DNA of 23,639 bases from Corynebacterium sp. (lineage in GTDB: Bacteria; Actinomycetota; Actinomycetes; Mycobacteriales; Mycobacteriaceae), in assembly GCF_022712275.1 (NCBI RefSeq), contig NZ_JALAGU010000042.1:1-23639 (forward strand), written 5' to 3'. The translations under genes were made by a program, and so were the position numbers. The first letter of the stretch is position 1. Each line of letters starts with the position of its first letter. The notes below the pieces were generated by a model. It saw only the letters and a list, made by a program, of their open reading frames with translations. It was not told the origin of the DNA and made no database searches. Shown here in pieces: positions 6,832 to 14,092 of the stretch.

Positions 6832-7301
6832 ACCAGCTGCGGCCGGGCCCGCTCCTTGAGCCGGAAGTACACGCGGCTGCGCACGGTGGCGACCACATCG
6901 CCGGAACTGTCGGTGATGTCGGTGGTGAACCAGTGCAGGTACTTCTCCCCGTCCGCGGTCTTCTGGCGGATGAGGTCGAAGGTGGCGTCATCGGTGCGCA
7001 TGTCCGCGGTGATCTTCCCGCGGCCGGGCTTAAGATAGGTGACATGGGACTCAGCGTCCCACACGTTGTAGTCCCCGCCGAGGCGCGTCAGCCCCATGAA
7101 CAGGTAGAACCCGTCGGTCATGGTCTGGATCGTGCCACCGAAGGCGGAGCCGACGAGGTTCGCGTTGACCCGGCGCGGCCGGTGGGTGGTGACGACCCGC
7201 GAACCGTCCGTCGCGATGTACTTCATGCGGATGCCGGAGCCGACGTAGGGCGGGAAGAAGTTGAGGACGAACTTCAGCTGGCGGGGGGATGGTTTCAGCA
7301 C
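6828..7301 (-). CDS. DUF4442 hotdog-fold (putative thioesterase) protein
   Basis: This 157-residue protein resembles the DUF4442 hotdog family, relatives of acyl-CoA thioesterases. Visible features are the central helix region (NANLVGSAFGGTIQTMTDGF) and a C-terminal strand RSRVYFRLKER. The enzymatic substrate is unknown. The start is GTG at 7301; TACCAT lies 7 nt upstream with no ribosome site, consistent with a leaderless mRNA. It converges on mvaS. A role linked to acyl-CoA removal next to HMG-CoA enzymes is tempting but unsupported. Confidence 0.75.
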   Translation of the reverse strand: MLKPSPRQLKFVLNFFPPYVGSGIRMKYIATDGSRVVTTHRPRRVNANLVGSAFGGTIQTMTDGFYLFMGLTRLGGDYNVWDAESHVTYLKPGRGKITADMRTDDATFDLIRQKTADGEKYLHWFTTDITDSSGDVVATVRSRVYFRLKERARPQLV

Positions 7302-7308
7302 AGAGATA

Positions 7309-7314
7309 ATGGTA
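7309..7314 (-). promoter_or_regulatory. Candidate -10 box, leaderless start of the DUF4442 gene
   Basis: On the minus strand TACCAT is followed by 7 nt and then the GTG at 7301. Confidence 0.45.
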
Positions 7315-7368
7315 TGCCGCCCGAGGACGCTCCGTGGATGGTTTCCTCAGTTCCGCGGAAAAATCCTT

Positions 7369-7995
7369 TCAGCCACGCCCGGCCTCCGCCAGCCGCGCCT
7401 CCAGCTCCGCAATCCGGGCGTCCCGCTCGGCGATGTCCTTCCGGTACAGGTCGATGCGCTCCTCAACCTCCTCCCGCGTCCACCGCGGGGTGATCTGCTT
7501 CGAGCAGTTCGCATCGGACGCCACAACGTCAACGACCACCGCACGCTCAATCACCGAGGTGATCCGGGAGTCCTTCAGGTCACGGAGCTGCTCGATGATC
7601 TCCGGATCCTCGGTGGTGTGCGCATGCCCGAAGACCTTCACCCGGGACCGCGTCGTGAAGTCCACGAAGAACAGACACACCCGGTCATCCCGGTCGAGGT
7701 TTCCGGCGGTGACGAACTGCCGGTTACCCGCGAAGTCCGGGAACATCAGCTGCGACCGCCCACCGACCGTCCGGACCTTCACGAACCCCGCCGGGCCACC
7801 CTTGTGCTGCACGTACGGCCAGCCGGTGCCGGTGACGGTGGACATCATGAACATCCGCGCCTGACGGATCAGCTTCGTGTCCCTCGGGTCGAGCTCCCTA
7901 CCGGACGCCCCGGAGGTGTCCACCCGGTTGCCGACGCCCCGGGCGTCCTGCCTGGCCTTGACGAACCCGTCGAAGGCGATGTCCGCGTAACTCAT
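7369..7995 (-). CDS. Pyridoxamine 5'-phosphate oxidase-like flavoprotein
   Basis: This 208-residue protein has the split-barrel FMN-binding fold of the PNPOx-like superfamily: RQARMFMMSTVTGTGWPYVQ, then FPDFAGNRQFVTAGNL and VCLFFVDFTTRSRVKVFG, the pattern of FMN- or F420-binding members. The last about 25 residues form a charged coiled coil (AERDARIAELEARLAEAG). ATG 7995 is chosen over 8010 because gaaggaa sits 6 nt upstream of it. It starts one base after the MFS stop, so the two are an operon. The reaction is unknown; it is probably an oxidoreductase or stress-linked flavin protein rather than true PdxH. Confidence 0.82.
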   Translation of the reverse strand: MSYADIAFDGFVKARQDARGVGNRVDTSGASGRELDPRDTKLIRQARMFMMSTVTGTGWPYVQHKGGPAGFVKVRTVGGRSQLMFPDFAGNRQFVTAGNLDRDDRVCLFFVDFTTRSRVKVFGHAHTTEDPEIIEQLRDLKDSRITSVIERAVVVDVVASDANCSKQITPRWTREEVEERIDLYRKDIAERDARIAELEARLAEAGRG

Positions 7996-7996
7996 C

Positions 7997-9079
7997 TCAG
8001 TTCCTTCCACTCACTGTCAGTACCGTAGCCGCCGTCAGAAGCCCCGCCGCAACAAGGAACGCCGGCCCGTACCCGTCCGAGGGCAGCACCGCCACGATCA
8101 TCGGGCCGAGCAGCTGCCCCAGGGCGTAGACCAGGGTCAGACCGGCCGCCACCGCTCCGATCCCGAGACGGTGCGCCTGTGCCATCGTCATCTGGGTGAT
8201 CCCCATGAATGTGGTCCCGAACAGGGCGGCGCCGACGTAGCCACCGGCCACTCCACCGACCATCACCGGGAACAGCGCCGCAAGAATCTGCAGCACGTAC
8301 GCGCCCACCAGCGCCGGACGCAGCCCGACGCGGCGTCCCACCACCGCCCACAGCAGCGTCGACGGTGCAGCGGCCAGCCCTGCCACCACCCACACCCACG
8401 TCGCTTCGCGCGCACCGGTCGATTGCGCGACGAGGGCGACGAGATAGGTGCCGATGATGATGTAGCCGATGCCCTCCAGCAGGTAGCTCGCCGAGAGCAG
8501 ACGGTGCCCCGGCACCCGGGGAGCGCGTCCTGCCCGGGGTGCGGCCGCCGGCACCGGGACATTCCATGCCACCGGGATCAGCAGAGCCGCTCCGGCCGCC
8601 GCGACCAGCCACAGCACCGGCCAGGACGCGGACGCTGCCAGCCCCACGGCCGCGCCCGACAACGCGATGCCTGCACCGACGCCGGCGAAGGCCAGGCCCG
8701 CGGACCCACCCCGCTGCTCCAGCGCCGGGATGCCGTGGGCGAGACAGACGAAGACCATGGCGGACGCCGACCCGGCCAGCAGCCGCAGCAGAATGAACCA
8801 CGGCAGTACGTGGACCAGCGGCATCCCCACCAGCAGCAGCACCGTGGCGACCAGCCCGGCGCGCAGAACGGCCGCCGTCGTCCATTCCGGACGCCGCGTC
8901 AGCACTCCTGCGCCGACAAGGTAGCCCAGGTAATTCGCTGCGGCGATCCATGAGCCGTGGGTCGAAGGCATGGCCAGTGCCACGCCCATCACCGGAAGGA
9001 TCGGGGTGTAGACGAACCGTCCGATGCCCATCGCCACAGCGAAGCCTGCGGTGTGTCCTGCGGTGGTGGTCACTGTCAT
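7997..9079 (-). CDS. MFS transporter, YbfB/YjiJ-like
   Basis: This 360-residue protein shows about 12 hydrophobic segments and the N-terminal pattern GFAVAMGIGRFVYTPILPVM, typical of the YbfB/YjiJ branch of the major facilitator superfamily. The substrate is unknown. The frame is open far upstream, but the divergent LysR gene and the start of homology place initiation at ATG 9079, 7 nt after a TACCGT -10 box on the minus strand; GTG 9073, with agagga in front, is an alternative. It is the first gene of an operon with the PNPOx-like protein and is probably controlled by the divergent LysR regulator. Confidence 0.85.
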   Translation of the reverse strand: MTVTTTAGHTAGFAVAMGIGRFVYTPILPVMGVALAMPSTHGSWIAAANYLGYLVGAGVLTRRPEWTTAAVLRAGLVATVLLLVGMPLVHVLPWFILLRLLAGSASAMVFVCLAHGIPALEQRGGSAGLAFAGVGAGIALSGAAVGLAASASWPVLWLVAAAGAALLIPVAWNVPVPAAAPRAGRAPRVPGHRLLSASYLLEGIGYIIIGTYLVALVAQSTGAREATWVWVVAGLAAAPSTLLWAVVGRRVGLRPALVGAYVLQILAALFPVMVGGVAGGYVGAALFGTTFMGITQMTMAQAHRLGIGAVAAGLTLVYALGQLLGPMIVAVLPSDGYGPAFLVAAGLLTAATVLTVSGRN

Positions 9080-9149
9080 TCCTCTGACGGTAGGACCCCT
9101 CGTGAACCACGTCCAATACCCGTGTGTCGTCGTGTTATACGTTGGACGC
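9080..9149. promoter_or_regulatory. Divergent promoter region with inverted repeat, likely LysR operator
   Basis: CGTCCAA (9110-9116) and TTGGACG (9142-9148) form a 7-bp inverted repeat with a 25-nt gap. TACGTT (9138-9143) lies 6 nt before the lysR ATG, and minus-strand TACCGT (9092-9087) lies 7 nt before the transporter ATG. Both mRNAs may be leaderless. The right arm overlaps the lysR -10 and start, which suits autorepression. Confidence 0.5.
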
Positions 9150-10013
9150 ATGACACCTGAACTCCGGCACCTGCGCACCCTGGTCGCCGCCGCCGAGTAC
9201 GGCACCCTCACGGAGGCCGCTGACGTCCTCCACATCAGCCAGCCGACGTTGACCCGCACCGTCCAGCAGCTCGAACGGATGGTGGGTGCCCGGCTGCTGG
9301 TGCGGTCGGCGCACGGCGTCACTCTCACGGATGACGGTAAACGCGCACTCGACCCGGCACGCGACATCCTGTCCCGGGTGGATGCCTTCACCTCCGTGGT
9401 CGGTACCCACCGCTCACTGCGTCTCGGTTTCGCCTGGCTGCTTCCACCGGACTGGTTCGCCGGATTCCGGGAGACCTGCGGAAACCTCGGATTCACGGTC
9501 ACACCGGTACGTGTCGACGACCCGGTCGCCGCACTGGACGAGGCCGGCCCCACCCGGGTCGATCTCGCCCTGGTCCGCAACACCCACCGGCGGTTGTCCT
9601 CCTCGGTGACATCCAGGGTCATCGGTAGCGAGGACCGGTGCGCGGTCTTCCCCGCGGATTCCGAGCTGGCCCGTCAGTACGCCACGGGAGACCGGATCAC
9701 CTGGGACGACCTGGCGACCGAGCCGCTGGTCACGAACCCGAACTCCGGGACCACGCATCCGGGCTCCTGGGAGCACGCCCCGGCTGACCGCACCGTCATC
9801 ACCTGCGCGAACTTCGAGGAGTGGATCGAGCTGATCGCCTCCGGGGCCGGCATCGGAGCGGTGCCGGTACTTGCACGGGACCGCGCGCCACATCCCGGCG
9901 TGCTCTATGCGGATCTGCCGGAGGTCCCGCCGAGCGACATCGCCCTGGTCTGGCGGAAGGACACGGTGACGCCCGCGCTACGGGAGCTTCTGGAGACGCT
10001 GGTTCCCGGCTAA
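9150..10013 (+). CDS. LysR-family transcriptional regulator
   Basis: This 287-residue protein has the N-terminal winged helix-turn-helix (residues 3-60: LRTLVAAAEYGTLTEAADVL, ISQPTLTRTVQQLERMVGA) and a periplasmic-binding-like effector domain (from about 90) ending in VPVLARDRAPHPGVLYADL. Its ligand is unknown. ATG 9150 is the usual start position relative to the first helix. It is divergent from the MFS/PNPOx operon, the classical arrangement for a LysR regulator and its target. Its TAA overlaps the stop of the converging TetR remnant. Confidence 0.92.
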   Translation: MTPELRHLRTLVAAAEYGTLTEAADVLHISQPTLTRTVQQLERMVGARLLVRSAHGVTLTDDGKRALDPARDILSRVDAFTSVVGTHRSLRLGFAWLLPPDWFAGFRETCGNLGFTVTPVRVDDPVAALDEAGPTRVDLALVRNTHRRLSSSVTSRVIGSEDRCAVFPADSELARQYATGDRITWDDLATEPLVTNPNSGTTHPGSWEHAPADRTVITCANFEEWIELIASGAGIGAVPVLARDRAPHPGVLYADLPEVPPSDIALVWRKDTVTPALRELLETLVPG

Positions 10014-10216
10014 CCCACCACCGCCATCCGCCGCACCGCCTCGACGACTGACGCCCGGCGCCGCGCGTCCTCGTCTACGTCACTTTCGTCCGCACCGGTC
10101 ATCATCCTCGCGACCTGCGGCACCGTCGCCCACCATCCGGCCAGAGCCAGCACCAGGATCATGAGGTGGTCGGCGTCCAGGATCCTCGCCTTCGTCGCCT
10201 CGGCGCCCCACGCCAT
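10010..10216 (-). pseudogene. C-terminal remnant of a TetR-family regulator
   Basis: From the ATG at 10216 the translation (MAWGAEATKARILDADHL, then LALAGWWATVPQVARMMTGA) resembles the ligand-domain C-terminus of TetR regulators, but the DNA-binding domain is missing. The frame continues upstream to 10318 without recognisable sequence. An aggagg stands 6 nt before the ATG, so a 68-residue fragment could still be made. It is divergent from an MFS remnant, so the pair was probably a regulator with its efflux pump. Confidence 0.65.
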
Positions 10217-10312
10217 CGCGTCCTCCTGACTACAAGTCCAACTGATCCGTCGGACTCCCATCGGCAACCCTACGACACTCACCTCCAACCAATACGTCGG
10301 ATATGAGGACGC

Positions 10313-10612
10313 ATGCACCAGAGGACACAGTCACCGGCCACCCCGGGCATCATCGCATTGCTCGTCGCCACCGGACTCTGCACCCTCATGCAGCTCTACG
10401 CCGTAATCCCGCTGGTCGGTCCAGTGGCCGCCGACCTGGGCACCTGCTTCAGCCTCAGCTACGCCGCCGCCTCCGCACTGGCCCCCGAAGGCACCTGGCG
10501 CTGACTCTTCGCCGGTAGCGGCATCCTGCCCTGCCTCGCCGCGCTGCTGTGTCTCGCAGCGGTACTCGTCACCGGATTCCTGCGGCTGGATGGCGTACCC
10601 TCTGTGAAGTAA
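10313..10612 (+). pseudogene. MFS transporter collapsed by internal deletion
   Basis: The frame starts with a normal MFS N-terminus (GIIALLVATGLCTLMQLYAV, then IPLVGPVAADLG and CFSLSYA, helices 1-2) and then jumps to what looks like the final helix. A TGA at 10502-10504 falls where a Trp codon is expected, and the same frame continues as LFAGSGILPCLAALLCLAAV to the stop at 10610-10612. About ten helices are missing. It is clearly non-functional. Confidence 0.8.
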
Positions 10613-10642
10613 CCCTCACCGAACCCCGTCGGAGGTACGGCC

Positions 10643-11452
10643 ATGCCGAACATCGGAATCACCCACGCAGATTCAGGACTCGTCCAGACTCGCGTGGCAC
10701 GCAGTGAACGCGTCACTCCCCACATGCAGCGGGTGACTTTCTCGGGCGAGGACCTCGACACGTTCGTCCCGCTCGGCTTCGACCAGTGGTTCCGGCTGGC
10801 CATCCCGGTCGGCGGCGGCGACCGTCTCGACAAGGTCCCCGCGAAGTTCAACTTCGGCACCCTGGTCAAGTTCATGGCGATGCCCAAGGGCTCCCGCCCG
10901 ACCATCCGCAACTACACCGTCCGTGACTTCCGCCCAGCGTCCGAGGGCAGGGACGCCGAGATGGACGTGGACTTCGTCATCCACGGCGACTCCGGCGTCG
11001 CCGGCCCCTGGGCCGTGTCCGCCGAACCCGGCTCGCCCGTCGCCCTCGTCGACCAGGGCTGCGGCTGGAAGCCCGTCCCTGCCGCGCAGTCCCTCATCGT
11101 CACCGACGAGAGCGGGATGGCCGCCGCGCTCGGTATCCTCCGCGACCTGCCACGGGACGCCACCGGTCACGCCGTCATCGAGATATTCGACGAGCAGGAC
11201 AGGCAGGACGGCGAGGCCCCCGAAGGCATGAGCGTGCACTGGCTCGTTCGGAAGCCCACGGACGACCCCGGCACCCTCGCCCTCCCCGCGCTGCAGGAAC
11301 TGAACATCTCCGACGACCTCTACGCTTTCACCGTCGGCGAGTCCGCACTCATCAAGGGTGTGCGCCGGCATCTCGTCAACGACTGCGGCGTCCCGAAGGC
11401 GAACATCACCTTCAGCGGCTACTGGAAGATCGGCAAGTCGGCACCGAGCTGA
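10643..11452 (+). CDS. Siderophore-interacting protein (NADPH-dependent ferric-chelate reductase)
   Basis: This 269-residue flavoprotein belongs to the SIP/ViuB family that releases iron from siderophores by reduction in the cytosol. The FAD-binding motif RNYTVRDF is at about residues 91-98. An NAD(P)-binding half follows (SLIVTDESGMAAALGILRDL), and the family C-terminus FSGYWKIGK is present. A strong ggagg ribosome site precedes the ATG; TACCCT (10596-10601) is a possible -10. I see no convincing DtxR box, so iron control is not shown. It is followed after 4 nt by a HAD phosphatase gene. Confidence 0.9.
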   Translation: MPNIGITHADSGLVQTRVARSERVTPHMQRVTFSGEDLDTFVPLGFDQWFRLAIPVGGGDRLDKVPAKFNFGTLVKFMAMPKGSRPTIRNYTVRDFRPASEGRDAEMDVDFVIHGDSGVAGPWAVSAEPGSPVALVDQGCGWKPVPAAQSLIVTDESGMAAALGILRDLPRDATGHAVIEIFDEQDRQDGEAPEGMSVHWLVRKPTDDPGTLALPALQELNISDDLYAFTVGESALIKGVRRHLVNDCGVPKANITFSGYWKIGKSAPS

Positions 11453-11456
11453 GAAC

Positions 11457-12104
11457 ATGACCGCCTCCCTGATCGTCTACGACCTGGACGGTGTCATCAC
11501 CACCCGGGACACGTACACCACTTTCACCGTCGGCGAACTGTGCCGCAGACCGTGGCGCCTGGTCCCGGCGATTCCGCTCGCCGTCCGGCGGTTCCTCAGT
11601 AGGGACGAGGAGGTCCGACGGATCCTGGGCGTCCGCATCGCGAGGATCGCCCACCGTGGATTCCACGACGCGGACTACTCCCACCATGTGGAGGATTTCG
11701 GCAGGCGGGTCGGCGGCAGCCGCACATGGATCCGTGAATCCGCCGTCGACCGGATCCGGCGGCAGAAGGCGCAGGGCGCGACCATCGTCATCGCCACCGC
11801 GACCGAGCGTCGGCTCGCGGCAAACCTGCTGGAGGCGGCCGGCGTCCCCTACGATCTGCTCTCCGCATCAGAGCTGTCGGAGACCCCGACGGGCATGGAC
11901 GTCACCGACCACCGCCTCGGCGCGCGCAAGGTCGTGGCGCTCCACGAACTGGGCGTCGACATCGCCCACGCCGAGTTCGTGACCGACTCCTTCAGCGACC
12001 TCCCCACCGCCCGCGAGGCCGGGTCCGTGGTCCTCATCGGCGCGTCCGCCAGGACCCGGCGGCAGTTCGACAACCAAGGCGTGCGCTACTCCATAGAGTC
12101 CTGA
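11457..12104 (+). CDS. HAD-family hydrolase
   Basis: This 215-residue haloacid-dehalogenase-type phosphatase has all four motifs: I, VYDLDGVIT (nucleophile Asp9, acid Asp11); II, IATATERR; III, the Lys of LGARK; IV, VTDSFSDLPTA. The cap lies between motifs I and II, as in the phosphoserine-phosphatase-like HAD-IB group. The substrate is unknown. ATG 11457 lies 4 nt after the SIP stop, so the two genes are likely cotranscribed; the frame is open upstream only inside SIP. Confidence 0.88.
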   Translation: MTASLIVYDLDGVITTRDTYTTFTVGELCRRPWRLVPAIPLAVRRFLSRDEEVRRILGVRIARIAHRGFHDADYSHHVEDFGRRVGGSRTWIRESAVDRIRRQKAQGATIVIATATERRLAANLLEAAGVPYDLLSASELSETPTGMDVTDHRLGARKVVALHELGVDIAHAEFVTDSFSDLPTAREAGSVVLIGASARTRRQFDNQGVRYSIES

Positions 12105-12111
12105 TCCCGCC

Positions 12112-12117
12112 TACCCT
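12112..12117 (+). promoter_or_regulatory. Candidate -10 box, leaderless start of the phosphatase gene
   Basis: TACCCT lies 7 nt before ATG 12125 in the 20-nt gap after the HAD gene, with no ribosome site. Confidence 0.5.
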
Positions 12118-12124
12118 CGACCCC

Positions 12125-12826
12125 ATGGCCACCGTCATCCTCGTCCGCCACGGACGCAGCACCGCAAACACCGCCGGCGTCCTCGCCGGCCGCACCCCCG
12201 GCGTCCTCCTCGACGGCACCGGCCTTGAACAGGCCCGACGCACCGCCGAACGCCTCGCCGCGATCCCGCTGACCACGATCGTCACCAGTCCGCTGGAACG
12301 CACCCGGCAGACCGCGGACGCCCTCCTCGCCCTGCAGGACGCCACCTCCCCCGCGACGCTCACCGTCGAGGACGATCTCACCGAGTGCGACTACGGCGAC
12401 TGGCAGAACGGGAAACTCGCCGACCTCGCCAAGGAGCCGCTCTGGAAGACCGTCACCGACCGGCCGAGCGAGGCCGCCTTCCCCGGCGGCGAGTCACTGA
12501 CCGACATGCAGGCCCGCGCCGTCACGGCGGTGAGAAAGCACGACGCACAGATCACCGACGCCCACGGCCCCCACGCCGTCTGGGCCGCCGTCAGCCACGG
12601 CGACATCATCAAGGCGGTCATCGCCGACGCCTACGGCATTCCCTTCGACAATTTCCAGCGCGTCCACGCCGACCCTGCGTCCGTCACCGTCATCAGCTAC
12701 ACCGCCGCCGGACCCCACGTACTCTGCGTCAACACCACAGCCGGGGACCTTTCCTGGCTGGCGAAAGCCGCACGACACGGAACACAGCAGGACGCCCCGC
12801 AGGTGGGCGGCGGCGCCGGGCACTAG
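12125..12826 (+). CDS. Histidine phosphatase family protein (phosphoglycerate-mutase-like)
   Basis: This 233-residue protein opens with ILVRHGRSTAN: His9 of the RHG motif is the phosphate-accepting residue. The second catalytic His is in AAVSHGDIIKAV. Arg/Glu positions typical of the fold are in SPLERTRQTA and LTECDYGDWQNG. In actinobacteria this subgroup is conserved next to DUF3090 and SCO1664-family genes, as here. The physiological substrate is unknown; a true glycolytic mutase is unlikely. A short tail (about 215-233) is Gly/Gln-rich and dispensable-looking. Confidence 0.9.
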   Translation: MATVILVRHGRSTANTAGVLAGRTPGVLLDGTGLEQARRTAERLAAIPLTTIVTSPLERTRQTADALLALQDATSPATLTVEDDLTECDYGDWQNGKLADLAKEPLWKTVTDRPSEAAFPGGESLTDMQARAVTAVRKHDAQITDAHGPHAVWAAVSHGDIIKAVIADAYGIPFDNFQRVHADPASVTVISYTAAGPHVLCVNTTAGDLSWLAKAARHGTQQDAPQVGGGAGH

Positions 12827-12829
12827 GAT
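12824..12829 (+). promoter_or_regulatory. Candidate -10 box before the DUF3090 gene
   Basis: TAGGAT overlaps the phosphatase stop and lies 6 nt before ATG 12836, so a leaderless mRNA for the last two genes is possible. Confidence 0.4.
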
Positions 12830-12835
12830 CAGGTC

Positions 12836-13336
12836 ATGTCCACCATCACACACGGATTCGACTGGCCCGACCGTTTCATCGTCGGCACCGTGGGACTGCC
12901 CGGTGACCGGACGTTCTACCTGCAGGCGAAGGACCACAACCGGACCTTCAGCGTCGCCCTGGAGAAGCAGCAGTCCGCCGCGCTCGCTGACGGGATCGAC
13001 GAGCTGCTGAGCCAGCTGCGCGAACTCGAGGGCAACCCGGCCAGCGTCCCGGACGAGACAGACGCACTGCTCGTCGACAATGAGCCGCTGGACCTCCCCC
13101 TCGACGAGGAGTTCCGCGTCGGCGTCCTCACCCTCGGCTGGGACCCGACGACCACCCAGGTCGTCATCGAGGCCGCGCCCGCCCCGGAGATCGCGCCGGA
13201 GCAGTTGGAGGACATCACCTCCATCGAGGACATCGAACCCGAGCAGCTCTTCGTCGTCCGCATCCCCGTCGGCTCCGCCCTCGCCTTCGTCGAACGCACC
13301 CGGGCCGTCGTCGCCGCCGGTCGCGACCAGCAGTGA
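12836..13336 (+). CDS. DUF3090 family protein lacking the C-terminal zinc ribbon
   Basis: This 166-residue protein matches the actinobacterial DUF3090 family: PDRFIVGTVGLPGDRTFYLQ, VALEKQQSAALADGIDELL, EEFRVGVLTLGWD and a final helix ALAFVERTRAVVAAGR. Family members as I know them continue after this helix with a Cys-x-x-Cys zinc ribbon and a Cys-Pro-Arg-x-Asn-Gly-Tyr ending; here the chain stops after three more residues (DQQ). Its TGA overlaps the ATG of the next gene (TGATG). The function is unknown, but conserved linkage to the phosphatase and the kinase-like gene points to a shared process. Confidence 0.88.
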   Translation: MSTITHGFDWPDRFIVGTVGLPGDRTFYLQAKDHNRTFSVALEKQQSAALADGIDELLSQLRELEGNPASVPDETDALLVDNEPLDLPLDEEFRVGVLTLGWDPTTTQVVIEAAPAPEIAPEQLEDITSIEDIEPEQLFVVRIPVGSALAFVERTRAVVAAGRDQQ

Positions 13337-14082
13337 TGGAACTGACCGGCCGGATCACCACCGCCTCCAACGCGACCTTCCTCGGCCACATCGGCACCGG
13401 GGATGACGCCACCGCCGTGGTCTACAAGCCGGTCCGCGGCGAGAAGCCGCTGTGGGACTTCCCCGACCGGACCCTCGCCCACCGTGAGGTCGCCGCCTAC
13501 CTCGTCTCCGAGGCGACCGGCTGGAACATCGTACCGACCACCTGGCTCGGCGACGGGCAGTTCGGCACCGGCATGCTGCAGCTATGGCAGGACGCCGACC
13601 CAGGCCAGGACCCGGTCGACCTCGTCCCCGCCGGTGAGATCCCGCCGGGATTCCACCACGTCCTCGACGGCTACGACGCCGACGACGTCGCGGTCTCCGT
13701 CATTCACGAGGACTCCCCCGCCCTGCGCCGCATGGCGGTTTTCGATGTGCTGGTCAACAACGCCGACCGCAAGGGCGCCCACATCCTCCCCATGGCCGAC
13801 GGTCACCGCTTCGGCGTGGACCACGGGGTGACCTTCCACACCGAGCCGCGACTGCGCACCGTGCTCTGGGGCTGGGTCGGCCAATCGCTCACCACCGAGG
13901 AACTCGACGGCGTCACGGCGGTCCGGGACGGGCTGGACGCCGACCTCGGCGAGGCACTGGCCGACCATCTCGCCCTCGCGGAGATCGAAGCCCTGCGCCG
14001 CCGCTGTGACGACCTGCTGGAGACCGGTGTCTTCCCCTGCCCGGCCGGCGACATGCCTGCCGTGCCCTGGCCGGTCTTCTGA
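13336..14082 (+). CDS. SCO1664-family protein with PI3/4-kinase-like fold
   Basis: This 248-residue protein has lipid/protein-kinase-like signatures: a phosphate-binding strand with Lys31 (AVVYKPVRGE), a catalytic-loop-like segment (FDVLVNNADRKGAHIL) and a metal-site-like FGVDHGVTFH. It belongs to the actinobacterial SCO1664 family annotated as phosphatidylinositol-kinase-like; no activity is established to my knowledge. The ATG at 13336 overlaps the DUF3090 stop by one base; GTG 13333 is the alternative. It is the last gene of the trio and converges on the YhgE-like gene. Confidence 0.88.
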   Translation: MELTGRITTASNATFLGHIGTGDDATAVVYKPVRGEKPLWDFPDRTLAHREVAAYLVSEATGWNIVPTTWLGDGQFGTGMLQLWQDADPGQDPVDLVPAGEIPPGFHHVLDGYDADDVAVSVIHEDSPALRRMAVFDVLVNNADRKGAHILPMADGHRFGVDHGVTFHTEPRLRTVLWGWVGQSLTTEELDGVTAVRDGLDADLGEALADHLALAEIEALRRRCDDLLETGVFPCPAGDMPAVPWPVF

Positions 14083-14092
14083 GCCGGCTCAG
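14079..14092. terminator. 14-bp perfect palindrome containing both convergent stop codons
   Basis: ctgagccggctcag is its own reverse complement. It contains the TGA of the SCO1664-family gene (14080-14082) and the TGA of the leftward YhgE-like gene (14091-14089). It can fold as a 5-bp stem with a CCGG loop. Any termination activity is inferred. Confidence 0.35.

Noticed and set aside
4522..10611. Shared word ctgtgaagta at 4522-4531 and 10602-10611, each just after a TANCCT box
   Set aside because: The second copy is also the end and stop codon of the MFS remnant, so a regulatory meaning is not supported by two occurrences.
10560..10642. DtxR iron box before the siderophore-interacting protein
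   Set aside because: No sequence resembling the TTAGGnTAnnCTAACCTAA-type palindrome is visible.
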